64,000 bases of DNA from Stichopus chloronotus (taxonomy: Eukaryota; Echinodermata; Holothuroidea; Aspidochirotida; Stichopodidae). Positions 48,549 through 60,085 of this stretch are shown piece after piece; the first letter of the stretch is position 1, and each line of letters begins with the position of its first letter. Below the pieces are notes generated by a model that saw nothing but the letters and a program-made list of their open reading frames with translations, searched no databases and was not told where the DNA came from. The position numbers and the translations under genes were made by a program. Where the stretch lies: NCBI GenBank assembly GCA_021234535.1, contig CM037840.1, forward strand, positions 1,797,801 through 1,861,800, read 5' to 3'.

Positions 48549-49965
48549 GTCCTCACAGAATTTCCATAATGTGCTAAAGTCATGTCTCGAGAAAATATTT
48601 TCTTGCATGATATTAAACAAAATGTGGTAAAAAATGTGATAAAAATGTGATATCCAGATATACCATAATGGTTACGATGCGTCATCTCGAGAAAGCATAA
48701 ACATGTATGATATCATGTGAGGATTGGTTGATGACTGCAGGTAATTCTCAATCCAAGCTGCAAGACAATGATGAAAATCAAGACTTAAATTGTGATTCAT
48801 TTTCAGTTAAAATGTGCATAGATGTTGGTATACTTCTCCATATATGGTTAATATATTTTTCATACATGTAGAATGGGTGTTTTGTTGTTTTCTAGGTTAT
48901 GTGGTCTTGTCAAAGGAAGTTCCTGTATTTTTCTACTGTCATGTTATTTTCATATACGCCATCATATGATATGTGATATTTATTACTTTATATTTTTTTG
49001 CTTCACTTAGACTATCCGCTAATACACTAACCGGGATTGGTGGCAGGAGATATTATCCTCAAATGCCCCCCCCCCCCCGTCAAAACCTTGCCCTCACGTC
49101 TCCAAAAGGATGTAGGTACTATCATGTCCATGATAGTATTATTACGTTTAACTGATAGGTTGCCCTATTATGTACAATCAAGTAGATTTTGGAAAAGAAA
49201 AAAAAGAAAACTGTAGCAAAGCCTCTGTTGTTACATGTTGCAGTACATGGCCTTTGTAGTTCCAATGTGTTACATTAACAAGTGACATCCAATGACATCC
49301 CTACGAGTAAATTGTGAAGTCCATCAGGATGACGAGTTAGCCTGTTAATATAGTCACTTTCATTAAATGTCAGCAAATATGACTTCTTCGCCATTATATA
49401 CCCTATATATTGTTGTCTAAACGGTATTTTAGACGGTACTTTTCCTTCACAAAGTTGTTTCTTGTATGCTCGTACACCTGACATTGTATCAGTGGTACCA
49501 TAACAAGTTTTATTAATTAAGGATTAAGCTTTATTGCAGATTTTATACACAATTGACCTTGTTACATGTGACGTCATATCCTACCAAGACTAAGCTATAA
49601 AGTATGTTATTCTCACATTTTGGTAAAGGTATTAACAATATGATTTAATAAAACTAGAAAAAAATGATCACTTTTTTCAAACATTACCTAAGTACTGAAT
49701 ATCGCTTAAATTGAGATAAGAAATGGATGTGAAAGTCGAAGTTGTCTCTTATTTCAGATCAACAACATTTAAAATTTCGTAGATGGCAGGATTGGAGGAA
49801 GTTTCCTGGATCAGCCAATTTTCACTTGATATCATACATGTTTATGCCTTCTCGAAAGGACACACCTTAATCATCTTGATACGACTGGATAACACGTAAT
49901 GTTGTATCATGCAGAAAAGGTCTTCTCGAGACATGATTTTAGCACATTACAAAAATTCTATGAGG
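48549..49965. mobile_element. Element with about 200 bp imperfect inverted ends
   Basis: The left arm (about 48,549-48,760) contains ATAATGTGCTAAAGTCATGT, CTCGAGAAA, TGCATGATAT and AAACATGTATGATATCA. The right arm (about 49,790-49,965) is its reverse complement: TGATATCATACATGTTT, CTCGAAAGG, CTCGAGACATGATTTTAGCA. The interior of about 1 kb includes a C12 run (49,067-49,078) and has no visible transposase. It is either a non-autonomous DNA element of about 1.4 kb or a local inverted duplication; no target duplication was found. Confidence 0.6.
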
Positions 49966-50248
49966 AATAGGTATCCCGGCATACTTACTTAAGATAAAAA
50001 AAAAATAACCATATACGTCAAGACACCCGTGGTTTTGTCTCGAAATGACTGCTTTCGACGTTTCTACAACTTTGGTAGAAGTCTGTTTAAATGTTGCTTA
50101 CTCCGAGGAGATCCTTAAGTAACAAGATGTAAAACAGGACTCGGTACAGCCTTTTCAATGTAAACGACGTAGGGATATTCTGACATTTTAATTTGTTGAG
50201 CTCATCAACTAAATGTTCTGCTTTTCGTTGGCAGTTTCTTCACACACG

Positions 50249-50407
50249 ATGGACGAGTCTCTCTCAAAGTCCGAAATACATCATCGATGTTCGAACAAGT
50301 TAAAGAATCCGGTCAAGATTGGACTAATTCTGGCACTTTGGTTATCTACCTCATCCTTTGGTTTAGAGAAAGGGACAAATCTTACCAATTTCTTGAATAT
50401 CACTTAA
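50249..50407 (+). CDS. Small candidate ORF with signal-anchor-like segment
   Basis: A splice acceptor (CTGCTTTTCGTTGGCAG, ending at 50,234) is followed 14 bases later by ATG and 52 codons to TAA. The protein starts MDESLSKSEIHHRC, then has a basic stretch and a hydrophobic run (IGLILALWLSTSSFG) that could act as a signal peptide or type II membrane anchor, and ends with an N-glycosylation-like NLTNFLNIT. It may be the first coding exon of a longer gene or a complete small protein. No homology is recognised. Confidence 0.3.
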   Translation: MDESLSKSEIHHRCSNKLKNPVKIGLILALWLSTSSFGLEKGTNLTNFLNIT

Positions 50408-50819
50408 ATATAGAAATATCCTAAATCGACGAGAAGTGCAAGACTCTATTATAATTTAACAAAGAAAGTTTAATAATGACGTATATTGACGTTCTGATCA
50501 AAAAAAGGGAGAGTGGATAGGAAATACCAACATCGTTATTCCACAGATCAACATACATTTTTCAAGACTCCTCTGATTTCATTCAAAGATATTATTTCTA
50601 CAACATGAAAATATGTTTATTTTACAAAGATTGCTCTTTGGCAATACACATTCATAAATTTTTTTCTCAAGGGTCAACAATGTAAGCGTTATTATAAAAT
50701 TAACTAGTAATGGTGTCATTAACTAACTTGTAAGCATTTTGGAGGTTTGTTCTAATCACTGGGGGGGGGGGGGGGGTTAATCTCTAATATAGAAGTACGA
50801 GTTCAAAGTTCGAATTTGA

Positions 50820-52680
50820 CCAAAATATGAGATTTTGATAAGAGTATAACCATAATGGAATATTAACTGAGGTAAATTCAGGAATTATTTTATCAGGACC
50901 AAAGTCTTAACGTCATTATTAAGGAAACAAAATACATATTTCAGGGCACATATGATTTTGACCAAGATAATTATTTGTAACTTTTTCTACAAGGCAGAAA
51001 TAGGAGATTCTTCTGTCACGTTAAAAGTAATGTATGGTACAATCTTTTACGTGCAAACTATGTTGGGGTTATTGTAATATTTTAAAAATGTTCTTGACGT
51101 AATCATCTACGTATGAGTCATTTTATCGGTCTTCATATTATATCTTCAAATTGTTACATTGTGGTCTAAATCTTATATTTGGCAAAATTACACTCTTCAG
51201 TTTCTTCATTAATGAAAACAATGATTGACTTTTTCCTTTGCAGGTAACAGTCCGTCAGATGGAACGAACATTCATCCGTAGTCTCATAAGTTAAAACACC
51301 ATAGACCGAAAATGTTTATTATTTTATATCGATTTTTCAATCGTTTTCCCAAATGTGTCTATTTCATAAATATATATGCTTATTTGGAATCGACCGTTCC
51401 TAGGACAAAGACGTCCCTCGTTTGATGTAAACACTGTATATAATGTCATAATTTTTATAGACTCCCCGAAATAAAGTACTTAAAAATGTAGTTGACCCCT
51501 AAAATTGTCGTTTCTCAATATTCCAGGATAACATGAAGCAGTCATAAATAATTATCAAATTGTTACATCGTGGTCTTTATTTAATATTTGTTAAAATTAC
51601 ACTCTTTCATTTCTTCATAAACGAAAACAATCATTGACTTTTCACTTGCTTGTAACAATCTGTCACTTGGAACAAACAATCATCCGTAGTTTCATTACCT
51701 AACACACCATGAACCACACATGTCTAAAATTCCATATAGATCATATTAAAATTTACCTGTTTAATGTGATTCCTAAACTAATGAAAACAGTTTAAAAAAA
51801 AAAAAAATTGCTCTTCCTCCTAGATCTTGTTAAGTTCATGATATCGAGTAATTTCAAGGTGAATTCGACTTTTGGATAAGTGTTACATTTAAATGCTATT
51901 AATGACGTCATTTATCATTAATGAAGTCTCCGTAACCGTAATACAGTGATATCAAATAGGATTCGTCATATCTCAATGTTGACAGAAAAATCTTGAAAAT
52001 GGAGCTACATAAAAAATGTAAAAGATTTTGCCAAAATATGACAATTTGATAAAGTCATAGTTTTACGATGTTGTAAATTGGAGCAAAATCTCTGCAATCG
52101 TTACCACCAATGTGTCTGTTTCATAAATACACATGCTTATTTAAGAATCGAGCGTTCCTAGCGCCAAAACGTTCCTCTTTTGACAGAAGCACTGTGTATA
52201 ATGTCATAATTTTTATATTCTCCCCAGAAATAGTTGACCCCCCAAAAATTGTCGTTTCTCAAGATTCCTCTATAAAACGAAGAAGTCATAAATTTTCATC
52301 AAATTGTTAGATTGTGTTTTTCATCTAATATTTGTCAAAAATACACTCTACATTCTTCATAAACGATAACAACCATTGATTTTTCCTTTCCTTGTAAAAA
52401 TTCGTCACATGGAACAAACAATCATCTGTAGTCTCATCAGTTAACACGCCATAAACCGAAAACGTCTATAATATTATCCCGATAATATCGAAATTAACCT
52501 GTTTAATGTTATTCCTAAACTAAGGAAAGCAGTTTTAAAAAAATCACTCTTCCTTCTAGATGTTGTTAAGTTTATGATATCCAGTAATTTTAAGGTGAAT
52601 CCGACCTATGGATAAGTATGACATTTGAAAGCTATTAATGACGTCATTTATCATTGATAAAGCCTCCAATACAGTAATAT
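50820..52680. repeat. Degenerate satellite-family array, + orientation
   Basis: At least two old, diverged monomers of the family seen at 1-12,340, recognisable by repeated AAAATATGA.AATTTGATAA, TTCCAGGATAA.ATGAAGCAGTCATAAAT, TTACA.TGTGGTCTT and TAGATCTTGTTAAGTTCATGATATCGAGTAA. Much more divergent than the left-end array; an independent, older array or a remnant of one. Confidence 0.85.
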
Positions 52681-52689
52681 CTTTCAATA

Positions 52690-52860
52690 GTATCGATATA
52701 AAATGATAGACGTTTTAGGTTTATTCTGTGTTAGCTAATGAGACTACGAATGATTGTTCGTTTCACTTGTCGGATTGTTACGAGCAAAGGTAAAGTCAAT
52801 GATTGTTTTCGTTTGTGAAGAAATTAAAGAGTGTATATTTCTTCAATATACATTCTAAAT
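52690..52860. repeat. Satellite fragment in reverse orientation inside the degenerate array
   Basis: Reads TAGACGTTTTAGG...GTTAGCTAATGAGACTACG...GATTGTTACGAGCAAAGG...AGTCAATGATTGTTTTCGTTTGTGAAGAAATTAAAGAGTGT, the complement of the segment seen in + orientation at about 51,600-51,715. An orientation switch within the array. Confidence 0.8.
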
Positions 52861-52869
52861 CAATAAAAG

Positions 52870-53630
52870 ACTCCTCCTAAGGCCAAAATCGTCCCTCTTT
52901 TAAAGTGATTAAGTGTTTACTGAAAAACCAAAAAGATAAGTTTATCTTTTGATCTTAACTTTTTCTTTATTTTTAAATGTATACGCGAAGTTGTACATGA
53001 ACGTACTATGTCTTTCAATGAAGAAAAATGATAGTAACTACTTCGAAAAGCAAAGGGACTGGCATACGAACCGTAAAAAACAGAAATCATATTTGAAAAT
53101 TAACGGTTCTTACTGTAACCGCCAACATAATGAATATGTAACAGTACAGGTCTCACTAGTGTATCAAAAACATACTACTCAAGTAGTGGCTCCTTGGTAG
53201 GTATCGGGAATAGTAGTATTTGGTGAAAGGAAACACTGTATTCACAAATAACCTACGAACTGAACACAACCTTGCCCGCGGCGTCAGTGAGCCTGAGTTG
53301 TTGACTGAATATTCAATACTAGTATACTTCCCATTGGCTTGCTCAAAGAAGCACACCTTTGATTTGAATGAAAACTGTCAACCACTACATTATCGTAATC
53401 TACACTTTCTGTCGTTATGTTAGAAGAATTTCAAATCATACGGCAAAATAAATCAACTGAAACCTATTTATTTTGCAAGATTGTTTGAATAGTGAAGTTA
53501 AAAGCACTATCAAACTTTTGGGGATTAAATTTCAATGTTCTTAGTTTTAGCCTAGGCACGTAATCACTTCAACAGAAACATCATTTATAATCTCATTGTT
53601 TCTATCATCTCTCCAGAAATAAAGTACAAT
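52870..53630. other. Unique interruption of the degenerate array
   Basis: No satellite landmarks are visible. Two adjacent + strand open frames (52,949-53,200, 83 codons; 53,220-53,423, 67 codons) have a less biased composition than most frames nearby, but show no motif that I recognise and no convincing start or splice context. Possibly a captured unique or transposon segment. Confidence 0.35.
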
Positions 53631-55620
53631 AGGTGAATCCGACTTACGGATAAGAATGACATTTGAAAGTTATTAATGACGTCATTTATTATTAATTAAG
53701 CTTCCAATACAGTAATATCACATTGAATCGGTCATTTCTCAACGCTCACAGAAAGATCTCGAAAATAGAGCAAAATCAAAAAGGTAGCAGATTTTGGCCA
53801 AAATATGAAAATTTGATAAGGTTATAGCCTCACGATTTTGTCAATTTCAGCCAAATCGTCGATATTTTCAATCGTTAGCAAAAATGTGTCTATTTTTTTA
53901 ATATACATTCTAAATGAATGAAAGACCTTCCTTAACACGAAATCGTCCTTCTTTCAATAGAAACATTATTTATAATCTCATCTTTGTTTTAAATCTCTCC
54001 AGAAATAAGGTAGAGTAAAATGTAGTTAACGGAAAAAAAAAAGTCATTTCCCAAGATTCCAGCATAAAATGAAGCAGTCTTGAAGATTCATTAAATTATA
54101 TTATTGTGGTTCTTATGTTATATTTGTTAAATTTACACTATCTTTATTTTTTTTTCATGAATGAAAACAATCATTGGCCTCTTCCGTCCTGGTAGTAATA
54201 GTTCTGTGGAACAAACAAACATCCCTAGTCTCATTGGTTAACACACTATGAATTAAAAACGTCAATGTTTTAATATTAATATTATTAAAGTATACCTGTT
54301 TAGTGTTAAGGACTATACCAAGAAGAACAGTTAAAAAAAAAAAAAAAATGATCATTTGTTCTTCTAGATGTTGCTAAGTTCATGATGTCGAGTAATTTCA
54401 AGGTGAATCCGACTAAGGGATACGTATGACATTTAAAAGCTATTAATGAAAGCAGATTTTGGCCAAAATTTAAAAATTTGATAAGGTATAGCCTTACATT
54501 TAAGTCAAATTCAGCCAAATAGTCGATATTTTCAATCGTTACCAAAAATGTGTCTATTTCTTTAATATACATTCTAAATGAATGAAAGACGCTTCCTAAG
54601 CACGAAATCGTCCTTGTTTTAACAGAAACATTATTTATCATCTCATTTTTGATTTAAATCTCTCCAGAAATAAGGTACAGTATAATGTAGTTGACGGAAA
54701 AAAAGGAAGCCATTTCTGAAGATTCCAGAATAAAATGAAGCAGTCATGAATATTCATTAAATTATAACAATGTGGTTGTTATGTTATGTTTGTCAAATTT
54801 ACACTTTTTATTTTTTTTTCATCAATGAAAACAAACATTGGCCTCTCCCTTCCTTGTAGCAATCGTTCTGTGGATTAAACAAACATTCGTAGTCTCATTA
54901 GTGAATACACTTTGAACCAAAAACGTTAATGTTTTAATATTAATATCATTAAAGTATACCTGTTTAGTGTGAAGAACTATACCAAGTAGAACAGTTAAAA
55001 AACAAACAAAATGATCACTTGTTCTTCTAGATGTTGCTAAGTTCATGATGTCGAGTAATTTCAAGGTGAATCCGACTAATGGATACGTATGACATTTAAA
55101 AGATATTAATGACGTCATTCATCATTAATAAAGCCTCCAATACAGTAATATCACACGGGATTAGTCATTTCTCAATGCTGACAGAATAATCGCGTAAATG
55201 GAGCTAAAGAACAAAATGTAGCAGATTTTGGCCAAAATATGACGATTTGATAACGCTATAGCCTTACGTTTTTATTTTTTATTTTTTTTGTTCATTGGAG
55301 CTTCATCGCTGATATTTTCAATCGTTACCGCAAACGTGTCTATTTTTATTAAAAATACATGCTTATTCAAAAGGAGACCATTCCTAGTCAGAAAACGTCC
55401 CTCTAGTTTTGATAAAAACATCGATAATGATGTCATAATTTATATATTCTCTGAAGAAATAAAGTACATTAAAATGCAGTTGACCCCAAAAGTTGTCATT
55501 TCTTAAGATTTGAAGATAAAATGAAGCAGCCATTAATATTCATCAATTTGTTACTTTTACTTTTGTGGTCTTTATCTAAATTTGTCAAAATTACATTCTT
55601 CAGTTTCTTCATTAGCAAAA
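53631..55620. repeat. Degenerate satellite-family array continued, + orientation
   Basis: Three further monomers, with landmarks AGGTGAATCCGACTTACGG, ACAGAAAGATCTCGAAAATAGAG, CAAATCGTCGATATTTTCAATCGTTA and GATTCCAG.ATAAAATGAAGCAGTC repeating near 53,630, 54,400 and 55,060. These are closer to the left-end family than those at 51 kb. Confidence 0.85.
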
Positions 55621-56029
55621 ACAATTAATTGCCTATGTATGCCTAACAAAAGAAATATTGACAATGTACAACGCTCCGCATTATCTGTTTTGCATAGTTT
55701 TCACGAAACTTTGAAAAGCCTCGGAAATAATATATTACACGTATTACATATATACACAAATTCCAACTGATTGCTATTCAGAATTTTACTCTAAAACTTT
55801 TGAGTGTAGCCAGTTCTTTTGTTGATGCATATCAGGTGATCTTTATTTTTTTCACTTTCTTCATCACTGTTTTTTTTTTATTTTATCCTACTTTTCACAT
55901 TTTTATGAGAAGGGTTACACACTCCATGAAATTATGCCCCTCGTAGAATCAAATTAAAAAAAATGTCATATGTATTGGGGGAATCAGAAGATAAATTGTT
56001 TACTCCTTAAGAAACTCAAACATTGAAAT

Positions 56030-56074
56030 AGTGGTTAGCAATGTGACACTTACAGAACACCGTAGAAAATACCC

Positions 56075-56112
<38 letters not shown>

Positions 56113-56410
56113 GGCGTTACAGTTTCATACGGTCTTTCGAGGTACCGAACGACCAAAATAGGACCTAATGTTATTCCATAGTGTAACCTGTCAATGTGTA
56201 ATCCTACCGTGAAAATGTACGAGAAATTAAATTATTTGTAACTATACAATATTGATCCACATACAACTACAACAGCAAGTATTCTATGTTAGGTTGTCTA
56301 CTTTTTTATATTTATGATGCTAATTTAATACAGGAAAGAAATAAAGACATGATGAGAAAATAAATCGTAACAAAAACTACGGATGAAAATCAGTTCCATC
56401 TCAGTTCTAC
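56030..56410. repeat. Dispersed repeat, inverted partner of 38,510-38,890, with (GT)n
   Basis: Reverse complement of 38,510-38,890. It contains a (GT)n microsatellite at 56,077-56,109 where the partner has only ACACGCG-like sequence, so the expansion is specific to this copy. Confidence 0.75.
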
Positions 56411-56414
56411 ATAA

Positions 56415-56478
56415 AGAAAGAAAGAAAGTAAGAAAAAGAAAGAAAGAAAGAGAGAAAGAAAGAAAAAAAAGAGAGAAA
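56415..56478. repeat. (GAAA)n microsatellite
   Basis: Purine-only tract of GAAA/AAAG units with a few interruptions. Confidence 0.9.
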
Positions 56479-56494
56479 TGAACCGATTTCGTCA

Positions 56495-57240
56495 GTTTAG
56501 GAATCATATTAAACAGGTAAATGTTAATGATTTCTATATCAAATCAGAGACGTTTTCTTTTCATGGTGTGTTTGAGACTGAGGCTGTGGACGGTTGTTTG
56601 TTACATGTGACGGAGAGACTATAAAAAGAATGAGATTATGAACAATGTTTCTGTCAAAAGAGTGATTTAGTGCTCGGAATTCTCTCTTATTGACTAAGCA
56701 TGTATATTTATGAAATAGACACATTTGTGGTAACGATTGAAAATATCAGCGTATTGGCTCCAATTTACCAAAACATTATCAAATTGTCAAATATTGGCCA
56801 AAATCTGCTACATTTTCGATTTTGCTCTATTTCCGAGATCTTTGTGTCAGCGTTGATAAATTATCGATCCCATATGATATTACTGTATTGGAGGCTTTAT
56901 TAACGATAAATGACATCATTAATAGTTTTTAAATATCATACTTATCCATAAGTCGGATTCACCTTTCGTTTCAAGGTGTGTTAACTAATGAGGCTATGGG
57001 TGATTGTTTGTTCCACTTGACGGATTGCCACAAGCAAGGGAGAAGTCAATGATTATTTTCGTTTATGAAGAAATTAAAGAGTGTAATTTTGACAAATAGG
57101 CCTATTAGATGAAGACCACAATGTAGCAATCTGATGAATATTTATGACTGCTTAATTTTATCATGGAATAATGAGAGCTGACAATCTATTTTGTGTGAAC
57201 TACATTTTGAAGCACTGTAAATAATTTTCAAATTTAAAGG
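56495..57240. repeat. Satellite-family fragment, reverse orientation
   Basis: Complement of the family: ATTAAACAGGTAAATG, GTGACGGAG, GACACATTTGTGGTAACGATTGAAAATATC, GATCTTTGTGTCAGCG and ATTACTGTATTGGAGGCTTTATTAA. The order is partly rearranged, because the ATAAGTCGGATTCACCTT segment (56,947) is followed directly by the GTGTTAACTAATGAGGCTA segment. Confidence 0.85.
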
Positions 57241-58213
57241 CCCGAGGGACGGTTTTCGAGGTATGAACTGCTTGTCACTGAGTGAGCACGTTTATTTGTA
57301 AATGTTGGTCAAATGCAAAAAAAAAAAAAAAAAGAAGAAATGTACAATACCGAAAAGTTGAGCCGTCCATATTGGACCAACTACGTTCGGCCAATGTTAA
57401 ACCATCGTAATATTTCAAATTGGAGACAGAGCCTATTAATATTCATACTTCGTTCCAGTTTCGGCTAGTGACTAATGTCGAAAAAGAAAACTTAGTAAAA
57501 TGTTTCATATATTTATACTCAATTTGAAAGACGAAAGTGCAAGAGCTCATATAAGATGTATCATGCGACTACGCATGTCCTCCATTAACAGTGCACCATT
57601 CTATTGGTTCAACTTCAGGTGGAGTAATCACGTGACATTATATCCACATGTTGAAGACGTCAGAGTAGGGTCAGTGTGTTTGATCTATTAACAACACAAG
57701 TCCAGTCAATGGTACGTCATTTCCATTAAATATCCAATTTTTTCTTAACTTAAAATTTTGTCTTTTTATTTCCTTCTATTTATCACAAACTTGCCACCTG
57801 TAGAAACCTAGTTTTTCAGACGTAAACTAATTAATGGAAATAACCTTTACTTAGTTGACTGTTGAGTTTTAGTGTTAGCGACTGAGTAGCATCACCCTTC
57901 AATCGACGAATGAGCTTTTCATCCAATACAAAGGATTGAGTCTCATTCGATTAGGGAACAGTCATTTGGAAGGAGAGGCAATTGAAAGTTTAATCTGTCG
58001 TAATTAAATTAGACTTTTTGCCGGTGAAATAAGAGAGTCAATGAATCAGTGGTGACTATTACCGTTAAACACCCTTTCTCTTTTTCATCATGTATCCAAT
58101 TATCCGAGTAACCGTTATTCGCATCTGCTTATACCCGGCCATGAAAAAAGATTACGTAAAACAATGGTTTGATGCTGAAGACGTTCGAGTCAGAACCACT
58201 GACTCATAAATCA
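57241..58213. other. Unassigned spacer left of duplication copy 2
   Basis: No gene or repeat that I can support. Homology with copy 1 begins only at 58,214. Confidence 0.4.
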
Positions 58214-59189
58214 AAACGACTGGTTGTCTCTTCTAAATCAAGATAGACTGGTGCATCAGAACAGCTAAGTGCTGTGATTGGATTGAGACAACAACGAACC
58301 TGAATAGGCAGAAGTCTAATTATTTTTTGACTACTAAATGAGACGTTCCTGGAAATGTCCTGAAATAGCCATTTTCGAATTATTTTGCACCTATTAAACA
58401 TAACATCTGAAATGTTATAATGTAATACGACACACCGCACAAGATTTATTTTCCCGACGATTGCCAATGTTTTGTCAGTTAGGACACCACCTATTTTTTT
58501 TTTTTTTTAATCTGAAACCTGTAACACCATGTGACCCTAGGCGGTCAGTACTTGTACATCAAAGCCTTTCATCTCCTTCTAAATGACAGCTCCCTGGTTA
58601 GATCAACCTGCAGGGAGTCAGTAACAACTCCCTGGGTCAACTTCCTAAACTCTTAATGCGTTTCTTGAGTTTTGTTTTAAATAGATACTCCCTTTTAATT
58701 TATGCTTGCTCGTTATGCCCTATATCTACATGCATTACACAACGCCTTAAGAAGTTACGTCTTTTTTTGTCTGGGCCTTGCGCCTACCTCTAACATGGAC
58801 TGGCGCCTCCTCTTCACCATTTAGCGAAGGCCAATTTGAGGCTGTTCTTTATGGTCGCTCAAGTGAATTAAATTTGAGGGGCATTGCTAAATTATTTTAG
58901 TTTGGTGCAACATATAAAACAACAAACAATTTTAAAAGAAGCAAAAATTAGCAGAAAATTATTGGCCCATCAAAGGAGACGGTGGGGTGGATGATTCCCC
59001 TCCCCCCACCCCGTCTCTTGGACAAATGACTGGAAATCATGTTTTTCACTTCCATCATTATTGTGATGAAAATAAAGCAGTGATTGTGAATGACAAAAAA
59101 AAAGATGTATTAGACTAAAATGTGTACTTATATGTACTTATTTATATGGAAAGAAATCGGAGAAACGAAGGAAAGCAATTGCGGACAAT

Positions 59190-60085
59190 GTGAGCGAACT
59201 TTTGTAATCTTAATTACTTTGTTTCGGTGGAACTGTCAGTTTTTTACAGGGACATACGATTAGTCTCGATATACTTCTAATATCGTCAACGACTCCCTAG
59301 CATAGTGTCTTTAGTCTTCTTGTTCTTTCTTTTCCTTTGCGTAACTGCAGTTATTATGGCATTAAACGTTGCGGTTGTTGAGTGCCGGTGTATTTAAGTG
59401 TCAAATGCGGGCAGCTGTCGTGACTTTGGAGGTCAAATCAAGAGCTATAGTTAGGATTACAAGGTGAGATCACAAAGCACAAACTTTAAATTTAAAAGGT
59501 AGGCTACGTCACGCTGACATATTTATATTAATAAATGCTGTGTGTATGATAAAATCACAAACAGAACTATTTTGATTATTGTCAAAATGGCCTTACTTTT
59601 AATGTAATATATTGTTGTAAGTGGTGAGGGTTACCATACATCGATGCTTCACTCAGAGTTCATATAGTTCAGTTTGGCTTATGATATCAGGCCAGTAGGC
59701 AGCTCTGTCAGTTGGGGGGGGGGGGGTCGATGTTACCACAAGTGGAACATTTTACCATACAATTATGGCCAACAAATTAAAACTCGTTATATATTTTGCT
59801 ACCGTAGGCTTACTATCATAGGTTAAGAGGAACTCCAGACCTTGTGATGGGAGGGGGAGGGAGGGGGGTCGTCCGAACTCCCTTGATGCGGAGCTGGATA
59901 TTCTGCAAAACGAAACGGAATAATCTAGTCATGAAACTTGTATTTGTGGGTATTGATGTTTTGTGATTTAGTCTTCTCAGTGCACAATGAACGGAAAAAG
60001 ATTGAATTTACACTTGTTTCGTTCTGTTTCGCAAAATACCTTTAGCATGGCTGGGTATTGATGTTCTGCAAAACAAAGAGAATTG
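59190..60085. other. 0.9 kb segment absent from duplication copy 1
   Basis: Copy 1 joins TTGCGGACAAT directly to TTCTCTGAAAATC (near 26,306); here they are separated by about 0.9 kb. The segment contains a run of 13 G (59,714-59,726), a G-rich stretch near 59,850 and two CTGCAAAAC segments (59,903 and 60,066). No inverted ends or gene were identified. It may be an insertion here or a deletion in copy 1. Confidence 0.6.
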
